Assembly (NCBI GenBank): GCA_023101885.1
Contig: JALPQD010000137.1
Coordinates: forward strand, 1,488,001-1,552,000
DNA length: 64,000 nt
Reading direction: 5' to 3'
Source of the DNA: Typhlomys cinereus
Lineage: Eukaryota; Chordata; Mammalia; Rodentia; Platacanthomyidae
How positions within the stretch are numbered: the first letter of the stretch is position 1; each line of letters starts with the position of its first letter. The notes under the pieces were generated by a model. The model did no database searches. It was not told the DNA's origin and saw nothing but the letters and a program-made list of their open reading frames with translations. The translations under genes and the position numbers were made by a program. Positions 22,229-32,293 of the stretch are shown piece after piece.

Positions 22229-23100
22229 GGTTCGTTCCTGATCATTTACAACTAAGGGGGTATGAACTCACCAGAAGGGGAGGGCATATAGTCCGGCAGA
22301 TTAAAAAGTAAGCATTTTGCAAATGGGCGATTGACCCCTCCCATTGCCTAACGCCATATGACCCTGCGATTCCAATTTTGGGTATAAGTATTACATCTAC
22401 CCTTGAATGTGCTCTTATAATAAGACTCCAGTTTAACAGCTTTCTGTCTCTGGCCAGGGGGTGACATACAGTGCCCATCACGATGGAGCAAAGGGCATTA
22501 CAGGAGCAACAAAACTGCAAAAGAAAATCAACGAACCACTATCCAGAACTTCAGAGACTCTATATCAACCACCTAGAACTAGGCCAGACTAATCTCTCCC
22601 CATCCTGAAGCTCAGGGACATTTGTGGAAGAGGGGGCGGTAAGAGTGTAAGAGCACAAGGATGGGAGGAGCAATGATTTGCAAGATACTCCACACAAGTT
22701 AGAGCCGAAGCAATCATAATTGGACATTGTATGCCCGGCGCAATGTCCAACACACTACTGACCTCACAAAGTCTAGCATCTGCTAAAGGCACCAAGATCC
22801 TTGGAGGCAAGGGATTGACAGCCACAGTAGTGTTCCTATGCTTAAGGGGAACACAGGAAGGGGTTCAGGGAAATGCCACTGGGTCCTTGTACGTCATCGG
22901 AGAGGAGGGCCCAGAGGAGAGTCAGGCATGCACAAGAAAGGACTCTGGGAATCGGGGCGGGAGGCACGGGGGGATCGGGTGGGAGGGGTGAGGGGAGGGG
23001 GAACAAGGGGTTGGGGGGGGAGGAGGGAGGGAGGGAACTGGTGTACCTATTAAGTTTGTATGAGCTGAAATAATAATAAAAATGTATTAGATTTCTTCTT
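22229..23100 (+). mobile_element. LINE-1 3' end (copy 3), sense
   Basis: It is nearly the same length and layout as copy 1 from the shared tgatcatttacaactaaggg onward. It has the 78-codon antisense frame (22589-22825), the overlapping sense frame (22731-22991), a strongly G-rich tract (about 22965-23037) and an A-rich end with aataataataaaaatg. Its antisense frame differs from copy 1 at about seven residues, so both are fairly young. About 49 bases at 22341-22389 replace the usual sequence with ORF2-like sequence. Confidence 0.88.
22341..22389 (+). repeat. ORF2-like patch inside L1 3' UTR
   Basis: Between gacccctccc and attacatctaccc, copies 1 and 4 carry a stretch of about 20 bases containing ttcctactttt. 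Copy 3 has instead a 46-49 base stretch with cgccatatgaccctgcgatt and ccaattttgggtat. That is the sequence normally found near the end of ORF2 (compare gccatatgactctgctatac at about 17783). Confidence 0.8.
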
Positions 23101-23174
23101 TCAAAAAAAAATTACACGGGGAAAAAAAAAGAAATGTTATAGAAGTGAAATATTGGATAGATTATTAGTAAGCC

Positions 23175-23420
23175 AGCTCTGGAATCAGATTGGGTAGGTC
23201 TTAAATCTGTCTTTATCACATATCCTATATTCACCTTGACCAGTGAGTTCTCTCACTGAGAGAGCAGATACTACAGATCAGCAAGTTAAGTGCTTAAGAA
23301 TTCAGGCTTCCCAAAAATTCTGTTTACTTGTAATACAAACTTGGCATTAGTTAGCTTTTAGGCCTCTCAAATTTTCTTTCCTGTAAAATGTGAATACTTG
23401 CTTCAGAATGTTGGATACTG
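23175..23420 (+). repeat. MIR relic, sense
   Basis: It reads ctctggaatcagattggg, then cttgaccagtgagttctc, then ctttcctgtaaaatgtgaat in MIR sense order, with a diverged middle. Confidence 0.55.
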
Positions 23421-23479
23421 GAAGAAAACAATCAACAAGAAGTTTGTATCACAATAATTGGCCAATATACACTTACTAT

Positions 23480-24075
23480 TATTGTTTTACAATTTTCATT
23501 TTTGATACTGAATAGTTTTATATTACACATACACTCAAGTTGAAGTATTAAATGATCAAACCAGAGTAATTAGCATATCTACTACCTTGAGGTTTTATTT
23601 GTAATAAGAATGTATTAATTTTCTTTTCTTGCTATTTTTAATTATACCATACATGATTGTCTATTTCACTAGATAATAGAACACTAGAACTTATTTCTCC
23701 TACCTAACATTGTACCCAGTGACTCATTTTTTCATATTTTTTTCTTTTCCTTACACGTGTCAGATTCTGAAGATTGCTCTTCTGCTCTCAATTTTTTAGA
23801 TCGATTTTTTAAAAGATTCCACATGAGTGTGACTGTGTAGGATTTGTCTCTCTGTACTTAGCTTATTTCATGTAATATAATATTCTTAAGATTCAGTCAT
23901 CTTTTTGCATATGACTCAAGTTTAGCTTTTTGTGGCCAAATGGTATTATATTGTACAAATAGTTAATATTTTCTTTATCCGCTCTTCCATTAATAGATAC
24001 TTAGGATGCTTTTGTGTCTTGTCTATTGTGAATATTACTACAATAAAACATGCAAATATAAAAAAAATACAAACA
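23480..24075 (-). mobile_element. Ancient LINE-1 3' region, antisense
   Basis: Typical reversed mammalian L1 3' sequence: acttagcttatttcatgtaa, tggccaaatggtattat, then ttccattaatagatacttagg, then ttgtctattgtgaatattac and tacaataaaacatgcaaat. No open frame is left. Confidence 0.8.
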
Positions 24076-24795
24076 TGCTTCAAGAATATAAACTCAGTCT
24101 GACTATGTGGACTAAAGAATGTTTGAAGTTTTGTCCATCCAAAATCCTATATATGCTGACACAAATATTCGTACTCAGAGGTCCTGATTTTGAAGAAACT
24201 GCTTACTGAATATTGGGGAGAGTTACGATGCTTGAGAATTTAGTACTGTTAATCTTCTGCCACATTTGTGCTGGGTCCATTAGACCATTTCAGGTCTTGT
24301 CTGTTTTTATTACTTGCTATATTTCTGGCAAAGTTAAAGCTTTTAACACTGCTTGGATGCCTATGAAGTTGATGAATTCCTCTGCTACTGATGGTGTCTC
24401 ATGCTGATCCTCTAATGGGTGCATTGAAATATAATCTACTGGGTTATTTTCTTTCCCAGACCCATGCTCAATTTTATAATCATAACCATGTAGCTACTGT
24501 AAACCCCATCCCTCAGCGTACATTTGCTGCCTTGAACTGTGAACTGCCAAATATTGTCATGGGTACCTGATGATCTGTTACCACAGTAAATGTTGAGTCC
24601 ATAAATGGATAAAAGACACTGTATGGAAACAGAGGGCTTCAGGGCCTCCATCAAACCCCGAGGATAGTTGGGACACTCTTAAAATCAGTCTTGCATAGAA
24701 GAAAGTAAATGCACTCTCACCCAGGTTAGAACACAAGATATATTTTCATAGATTGAAGAAAGTCTCCATAAATATCCTGATAGAATTCTGCTTTT

Positions 24796-24797
<2 letters not shown>
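24076..24797. other. Single-copy DNA, no gene seen
   Basis: Short frames only (72 codons or fewer); no repeat recognised. Confidence 0.5.

Positions 24798-24798
<1 letters not shown>

Positions 24799-24845
<47 letters not shown>
24799..24845 (+). repeat. (TC)n microsatellite
   Basis: An uninterrupted TC run of about 47 bases. Confidence 0.97.
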
Positions 24846-24846
<1 letters not shown>

Positions 24847-25899
24847 GCTGTTAGGTAATGACCTGTATGGTTGGTCATTGCAAAGTATGCAAGAGTTATG
24901 ACCTTCATCTTCATTTGTCAAGTGGCTGGAAATATACAAAATTATTTTACAGTACTTGACACAGTAAGAGGTCCCCTCCCCTTGTTAATGTGTTATCAAA
25001 ACCATATTTCTGATTGGCCCCAAATTCTAATCTCTCAGTCAGGCAACTGAGACATGCTTGGCTTTTGTCTGTGTCTCAACTTCTCTAACTGTGAAATGGA
25101 GATGATAGCAGTTTTTTTATGCTGGGATGTTCTAAAGATTTGTTCATGTCCAAATGGGGAAGGAAAGCACTGGGTGGAAGTTGGTAAAACAAGCCATATA
25201 ATATTAGAGGTTTTTATTGTTATTTCTGATGGTAAAATTCAATTGTAAATTCACTCTGAGTGCTTTCATTTGTATTTTCCCATATCAAAAATAAAACCCC
25301 CCAAAATATAAACTTCCCATACCAAATGTTTTCCCATACTTACAGATCACGAAACACCTTGTGTGCCTCAGTGAGTGCTAGAGATAATAAAATCCTCGCT
25401 GTTCCTGAAAAGGTATCTTTATCACTGTTATTGCTGTTGTGGCTAAAGAAGCTACGCAGCTTAAAGCGTTTGTTTCTCTCAAAGATAATTTGCTCAGCTG
25501 AATATTTAAACTGTACCTTTATGCCCAGCTCCGATATTTTGGGTCTTGTTGTCTAGGTTTCAGCCTCAGAGAGACATAGTTTTCTTTTTGCATCTAGAAC
25601 CTTCTATGGTACATGACAAGGGGCCATTTTGTTTGAACTTTAGTCTTCTGTTTTTCCAGCGTCTCTCTCATCAGTTAGTTGAGTGACGATATATAGCAAT
25701 TTAGTGACCAACTATTAGTTTCCAGACTAAGAATTCCAGTTAAATATTTCATCCAATTTAACTGCCATGATAAGTTCATGAGGTAACCACTGTTCTTATC
25801 TCCCTGGCTTAGTTCAAGAGGGAGGTTCAGAAAGAGTGATCATTATGGCAAGTTTAAAAATACAATATGACAGAGGCAGGAGTCAAACTCATGAATGTT
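24846..25899. other. Single-copy DNA with MIR relics
   Basis: No gene. MIR-like pieces lie at about 25040-25140 (sense, caacttctctaactgtgaaa) and 25765-25885 (antisense, atgaggtaaccactgttctt...). A repeat-free CpG-containing patch at about 25430-25520 (gaagctacgcagcttaaagc) could be conserved sequence. Confidence 0.45.
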
Positions 25900-26395
25900 G
25901 ATTGATGTTTTGATTCCTCCTATTTTCAGCCTGCAAATAAATCAACTCTTGTGGTTTTAAGACACGTCCAGAGTTCTTTGACACCTCTTCCTCTAGAAGA
26001 CAGAATTTAACAGAAGTGACCCTATGACTGCATCGATGCTTCTGGCTTGCTCTTCCTCCTGGTTCACACACTGGGGACAGCCAGCCTTCATGTGGGAGAA
26101 TCTCAGTGGACTCTGAGACGGACCCACAAATCCTGAGGATGCCTGCCACAAACCAGTGCCAACTTCTCCATGGTGAGTGAGTCAACATGGAGAGATGCTA
26201 GAACTAAACTTTGGCAAGCATGTTGGCCGCAGCCTGCTGAGCTATCCCGAGTCAGAAGCACCCAGGTGGACTGCTGCCAGATTCCTCCCCACGGAGTGTG
26301 TGACATTCTAAAAATTAGTCATGGTTTCAAGCTTCTAGGATTTGGAGTAATTTTTTTTGCCACGATATGCCAACTCACAGAACTGACCTATGAAA
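25900..26395 (+). mobile_element. MLT1-type MaLR LTR, sense, ancient
   Basis: The 3' half is recognisable: accagtgccaacttctcc, then gtgagtgagtcaacatgg, cagcctgctgagctatccc, gtcagaagcacccaggtg, tgacattctaaaaattag, and ggatttggagtaattttttt. This matches the MLT1 order (CCACCCAGCTGAGC...AAATAAATGGTTGTTGTTTTAAGCC...TTTTGGGGTAATTT). The 5' half is weaker. There are no viral genes. Confidence 0.7.
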
Positions 26396-27149
26396 TGATT
26401 GCAACGCTTTAGAATCCTAGGTCAAAATCGACGTGAAAATGTTTAAAACAGTTGCTGTTCTAAGAAGTTAAAAGTAAGTAACTATACAAGTTTAATCCCT
26501 CTTATGAAAAGGTTAATTGGAAATAAGAGGAATTGATCACAACTTGGGATTAATCTGTCAATGTGGCTCTTAAATGAATGAAGAGGATTACATTTAGGGC
26601 AAGAGAATCAGTCTCACTTCTTTTCTCTGTACAGCAAGAAACTCAGTTTTGTTCTGGGGAACATTCCATTTGAGATAACTCTTTGCCAATTAGAGCATTT
26701 TTGAAGGGATAACCAGATCATGGGAGGAGGAGACCTTGTTCAGTGAAGCTTCATTTCTGACTCTGGGATTTTTTGGTTCACAGAAAGAAAAACCCAATGA
26801 AGATAATTTTGCTGCCTTTTCAAACAGTCACAGCCCAATATAGTGGAGGATCTGTTTGGCTTCCTGAGCTCAAGCTGCAGTCATACTGGAAGGCAGTACC
26901 AAGAGGTTCTATCTTCCAGCATTGGCTACCTGGCAGGTGGTGGCACTGCCACTCAGCAAAGCTCTGGCTGGCTCTGCATCTCAAGCTGGGTTGTGCAACT
27001 TCGCAGCTACAGTTCAGAGGCATTAGAAGCCCACCAAGTGTCTGTGTTGGAAAGTAAGGGCTATCTTAGCAGCCTGAACTATCCATGCCTTCCATTCATG
27101 ACATGCCAACTTGATTTTAGAGGGGCCTAATGCTTTTTATACCATCCGT
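26396..27149. other. Single-copy DNA, no gene seen
   Basis: Overlapping frames of 94-95 codons on the plus strand (26773-27130) run through a C/G-balanced patch. They show no domain, and the minus strand is open in the same place, so they are treated as chance. Confidence 0.45.
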
Positions 27150-27830
27150 GAGAGTTTTATACATGAATTCAATGGATTTACTATTTTCACCCTTTGTTTG
27201 TTATCCAATTCATGCCTACTTCTCCCACTGAAAACCTTCCTCCCCACAACTAGTCTCCCTCCTCCTCTTCCATCCTTTTATATGTACATCCTACTGAGTC
27301 TCATCTGGATTGACTGTACTGGTCTGTACCTGGCACTTGCTGAAGTATAGATGATATATATAACCCACTGAGGAGAGTACTTCCCTGTTGTACCCCTACC
27401 ACTCATATTAATTCCAATTATCTCTCAGGGAAATGCATCCTGACATCATGCCCCTTCCAAGGTGAAATATTGGTAAGCAACATCTTCCGTGGGTCTTGTG
27501 GAAGTAGTTATAGCTCCAGTGAGTTCATGGATTTAGCAGTCCGGTCATGTCCACAGAATGCTGCCTGGTAGCACCCTTCCCCACCCTCACTTGTTACAGT
27601 CTTGCTACCTTACTTCTACAATGTTCCCTGAGCTTTGGTGTAAGGGGTGATTTAGATGTCCTATTCAGGGCCAAAGAGTGCATGGTCTCCTACTCTATGC
27701 ATTTTGGTCAGTTGTAGCTCTCTGCATTGAATATTGTCCAAGCAAAAGAAAGCTTCTTGGTCAGGTGCTAAGAGTTTCTCTAATTTGTGGGTGCAATGAT
27801 GTTTAGATGGTAGGTAAGTATTGTGTCTTT
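27150..27830 (-). mobile_element. Rodent LINE-1 (Lx-like) 3' UTR, antisense, first part
   Basis: Reversed rodent L1 3' UTR with ggtgatttagatgtcctatt, cagggccaaagagtgcatgg, ttttggtcagttgtagctct, then gaaagcttcttggtcaggtg. It continues at 28138 after an intervening SINE. The assignment to an Lx-like group is from memory of the consensus. Confidence 0.65.
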
Positions 27831-28137
27831 TTTAAAAAATTTTTTATTTATTATTTATTTAATTGTGTGTGTGTATGTATGTGTGTGCATGTGTATGTTT
27901 GTGTGTGTGTGTGTGTAGAACCACGGACGAATTCTGGAACCACCATGGACGCCTCCACCTCCTCCTTGTTTATTCGGCCCCGGGATTCACAGGCTCTGCC
28001 CTACCAGAATCGGAAGCGCAGCCCCCCCTCCCCCCCCCCGCTTACTCCTGGTGTCTATACGTGGGGTCTAGGATCCGCACTCAGGACCTTCTGCCTGCAA
28101 GGCAGAGGCTTAACCACTGAGCCACCTCTGCAGCCCC
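27831..28137 (-). repeat. tRNA-derived SINE of unrecognised family, antisense
   Basis: On the minus strand it starts at 28137 with ggggctgcagaggtggctca. The Pol III A-box-like tggctcagtggttaag lies at 28109-28124 and a B-box-like ggtcctgagtgcggatcc at 28071-28088, giving a tRNA-like head similar to B2. A G-rich run, a GC- and CpG-rich body (ggcagagcctgtgaatcccg, then aattcgtccgtggttct) and a CA/TG-rich tail with AT-rich end follow. The body does not match B1, B2, B3, B4 or ID as I know them. The intact CpGs suggest it is young compared with the host L1. Frames inside it (27807-28154, 27863-28120) are not genes. Confidence 0.75.
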
Positions 28138-28690
28138 AGATAAAATCTCAGTGACTTCTTCCTTCTGAAGGCCTGTGACCTCCCCTTCTGCAGAATCTTG
28201 ATCTGTTTTACACTACCAGCCATACATTCTCTGTGAAGAAGCAGTCCTTACTCCAAGCAGAAAGTAGTTGGTTACCTCCATAACCTTTATGCCACTATTT
28301 CACTCATGGTCACCTCTTGTGAAGGTTCGCTGGATTCCAAGCTGAGTGAGATTGTTGAAGGCTATCCTCCTAGCAGCTTTCATGGAAACTTCTGGTACTA
28401 GGAAGTTATCTGGCAGGGTGGAAGTTTACAAATCAGTTCCAGTGTGTTTTCTCTGTGCCCTATAGTCATGTGTGTGAAGTCTTCAGCAATAAGGTCTTAC
28501 TATCATACTCATGAAATCATGCAAGAGTGATGGGAAAAAAAATCTATGTTGATCTGGGAGCCTTCGAAATTTCTCTGACCAACAGCTAATTCAGGGGTCT
28601 CACATAGCTGGTACTAAGAGTTATATTTTGTTGCCTATGGCTTTTGGGAGGAACATATTGTGGCAGGTCTATTATACCTTTTCTTCCTCT
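28138..28690 (-). mobile_element. Rodent LINE-1 3' UTR, antisense, second part
   Basis: Continues the L1 3' UTR interrupted by the SINE: gtgacttcttccttctgaag, agtagttggttacctccata, accttatgccactatttcac-like, catggtcacctcttgtgaag, then aaactcagttccagtgtg-like text. Together with 27150-27830 it is one L1 piece. Confidence 0.55.
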
Positions 28691-29720
28691 CTGTGTTTCT
28701 CTAAGTGTGTTATATCTGTTCAGTTTCTTTTAAATTTTATTTTTAGATAAATTCAACTTTTAGTAGGTTTATGTCTGTATTTCTCATATATCTTTATTGT
28801 TACTAATTCTTCTTCCACCCATTCATGTCTCCTGTCCACTCATCTCACTTGGCCCTTAACCCTTTCCCTCTTTGTTTTTCTTAGACCTTTATCCTTACTT
28901 ATTCTTTCCTCTATCTTTCCTCCATTTAGGTCCTTCTGCCTTCACACCTATATATGATCCATTTCTACCTGTATCCATGTGCAATTTATAAATGAAGGTA
29001 TATCCTGCTACTATGCTTGCCTGGAACTGGGATATATTCCCTTTTCTTGGAGACTTTTGTTATTTAGAGTGAAATAAGTTGCCCTGTTCCCACACACCTC
29101 TGAGTCATCCCCGGGGCACATACACACTGAAAGTTTTACTTCATACTTCATTTCTGCTTGCTTATATAATACACAGTTCCAAATGTGTTCAGGCTATACA
29201 TAGTGCTTTTAGTGTAGGTGTCTTCCTCATTTTGGGGTTCCCACTTTCCTTCCCACTTTATATCTGCATGAGACCACTTAACTTCAAAGGTCATGCACGC
29301 TAGCAATCTAGTACATGCATCCCTCCATGTGATTTTCCATGCTCACATACATCTACATACATCTGCACTAGACATATCTACACACAGAGAGGAAGCTTTT
29401 GCTGTTGGTTTATAAATAGAATCGCATTATACATAATTTACTACACCTTGCCTGTAGCAGTCCTCATTTCTGTGTGCAATGTACAAGAGCTGCCTTTTGC
29501 CCAAGGTGTATGACTCTTTTCATTTTTTTTGTTTAACTGATGCATTTTTCATTGTTGCTTTAATTTGTATTTCCCTGACTTATTTGTAATTTCTAGCTTC
29601 TTTTCATGTTGCCATTTGGCATTGTCTTTTCTGTGAATCACTTATTCATACTTCTGACCAAGTTCCTACTGGGTCTGTTCCTTGTCAGTATTAAGAAGAC
29701 TCTGTGTTATAGAAACTGTC
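28691..29720 (-). mobile_element. LINE-1 fragment, antisense
   Basis: The right end is clear ORF2 reversed: tcattgttgctttaatttgt, then atttccctgacttatttg, then cttcttttcatgttgcc. The T- and C-rich left part (28800-28950) looks like reversed 3' UTR. No open frame remains. Confidence 0.6.
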
Positions 29721-30824
29721 CCTTTTCTTAGAGCCAGTGAATCAGCGATAGGACAGGGCAATGCATGGTATCCCTCCTGCCCTTCATTCAGAAATCCTCA
29801 TGGAGCTTCTGTGGCAGCAGAGTATTGACAGCTGGAGGGAATGGTGCTGCCACAGTTATCTTCATTTAAAATTGTTACAAGCTCCTAAATGCAAATTACT
29901 ACATGAAAATAAAAGCTACAGAATTTTCCTTCTCTCTCTCATAGATTCTCTTGTAGCCTATCTGAATCTGCAGTTCCAAAAGAGGAATACGTGATTTCAT
30001 GTAATTTCAAAAGGAATGAGTATTCTTCAGGCAGGCAACATCATTTTGACCTTATGTCTTGCAAGGTCATAACCCTGGCCTTATTTTGATGAAAGACTAC
30101 AGGGAACACTGAGTCCTTTAGGAGACTACAGCGTTGTTCTGAAGCAATGCCTCCTTTATCACCATTTTCATTCAATATTTTACTCAAGGACACCCCATTT
30201 CTTCCTGCTTAAAGTGAGAGAAACTGCTGAAAGTCATCTGCCCTGCATTCAATAAAGCAAGAAGCAACGACTCAAAAAATTGAACCGATGAGGAAGAAAG
30301 CAAGTTTAGTCAGGAGTAAAGCTAACCTATAAACTTCCTAGAAATGGGCCTCAAGTCTGGTGCTGAGTTTTCTTACAGGCAAATAAAAGGGGAAATGCAA
30401 TTACCTATAAATTCCACAGTGTTCACAAGTTAAATATTAATCCGTTGCTCAGGAAATAGCTCAAGTATGTCTGTAATTTGAGCAAGGATTTTTCATGTGG
30501 TAGAGGTCATATGTTGAAGTCCTAGGGCTCCTTATCTAAGCAGAGGGCTGACTGGTTTCAGCTCCTTGTTTCAAATCTAGGCTGTGCAGGTTCTGAAATT
30601 CTGCTTTATTGTGATAACATATTCCCAGATATTGCTCCAAAAGACATGGGATTTGGACTCATTATTCTGATCCAATAATTTGGTAGAACTAAGCACAAGA
30701 TACACAACGAGAATATTTCTCTTAGTAAATTCCATATGTATGCACATAATATATTCTATATTTAGGGTATGTAAATAGCAAAGAACTCATCATATCAAAA
30801 CTTCAAAACTAAGTGTCTTCACAC
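29721..30824. other. Single-copy DNA, no gene seen
   Basis: Short frames only; nothing recognised. Confidence 0.5.
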
Positions 30825-30945
30825 TTAATTTGATAGTGCACACCTGTAATTCCAGAACTCAGACTGAAGCAGGAGACTCTTAAGCACCAGTATTGGCTAC
30901 ATAGGCAAGAGACACTGTCTCTCAACTTAACAAAACATAAGTAGA
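30825..30945 (+). repeat. B1-like SINE relic, sense
   Basis: Contains gtgcacacctgtaattccag, aactcagactgaagcaggag, tggctacataggcaagagac and actgtctctcaacttaac, the B1/7SL order. Confidence 0.75.
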
Positions 30946-31514
30946 CTGTATCTCTAGGCATCATCATTTGCAATTATGACACTACTTATGACAGTTTGCC
31001 TATAATCACTTTGTGAATTCACCAAGTTGGCTTCAGGTAAAATAGCACTAGTAGTAAATTTTAAATTATTAGACTATTTTTAAAGCAATTCTGTATGTAC
31101 ATAAAAGCGAACATATAGTAGAATGCCCATATATTGCCTCTTTCTCATACAATTTCTTCTATTATCAATGCTTTAGTATAGAATATTAGTTGTAATTGAT
31201 GATCCAGTAGTGATATACGATTATTACCTTCAGCCCATAGTTTGTATCAAGGCACATTTTTTGTGCTCTGCAGTTCTCTGAGTTTTTCCAAAAGTACTAG
31301 ACTATTGAAGTCTCAAAGGCACTTGTTCTCCACCATGGATTTATGTGAAATGCCTCCCGTAGCACTGGGTATCACCTTTCAATACTTTGTTTGGGGCAGT
31401 CCCATTCATATGCAAAGACAAAAGTTGTAATTACATTTGCCCCAAGATGGGCCCACTCATGTAAACTTAGCAATGGCCAGCATATCTTTAATTTAGTTTA
31501 GAAATATATATTCT

Positions 31515-31553
31515 GAGCTCACAAATAGTTACACCAAAGCCAGGATTAAAATG
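31515..31553 (+). repeat. 39 bp direct repeat, left copy
   Basis: From gagctcacaaatagtt to ccaggattaaaatg it is identical to 32255-32293. The flanking bases differ at once on both sides. Confidence 0.95.
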
Positions 31554-32254
31554 TACTAGGTCTTTACTGTGAGGGATTAGGTTGTCCTTTTCCATGGATA
31601 GTTATAAAATTTTGAAATTCTTCCATGATACTCAAATCCCATCATTAGTTTACTGTTGCAAAAGAGTATATGGTGGCTTAGCACATCATTCTAATGTTTC
31701 AATTAAACATTCAAGACACAGCAACTAAATGGTCCTTTTTTAAGTAGCATTGTACTATTTCTAAATATCTGACGAATCAAGCAGTGGGTTAGTCCTGCAA
31801 ATTTTGAAGTGCAACCAATTTATACTTGGAGGTAAACATTTCTGTTTCAGAAATGTGGATGCATGTAATTCCTTTGTCATTTTACCATCTGTCTCTTAAA
31901 TCCATTATGCATGCAAAGAAAGGACCCAGTACCCAAACACACAAGTAAATGCCTTTACTTCATGCTTTGATATTGGATCCTGAGGTGACAGGGATTTTGA
32001 GCCTTCAGTTATCAGTTATCAGTTAGACAAGTGATTGCCTTTAGCAAGGGAATAAATCCTCAGTGAACATACACATAAGGAAACAGAAAGATCTATAAAA
32101 ATCTATGCTTATTTATATGTGGTTATTCACTCAGCAGACTTTATTGAGATCTTACCTTGTGCTAGAAATTGAGTTAGATTTAAGAACAAAGGATTTGCAA
32201 AGAGACAGATGAGATAGATAAACGAAAATGAGTATACATGAACACAGTATTTTA

Positions 32255-32293
32255 GAGCTCACAAATAGTTACACCAAAGCCAGGATTAAAATG
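32255..32293 (+). repeat. 39 bp direct repeat, right copy
   Basis: Exact copy of 31515-31553, 740 bases downstream in the same orientation. The sequence vaguely resembles the MIR block around 'gaggtcacacagctagt...gccaggattcaaa'. Confidence 0.95.

Noticed and set aside
27807..28154. 115-codon frame with a proline-rich end
   Set aside because: Lies inside the unrecognised SINE and its TG tail.
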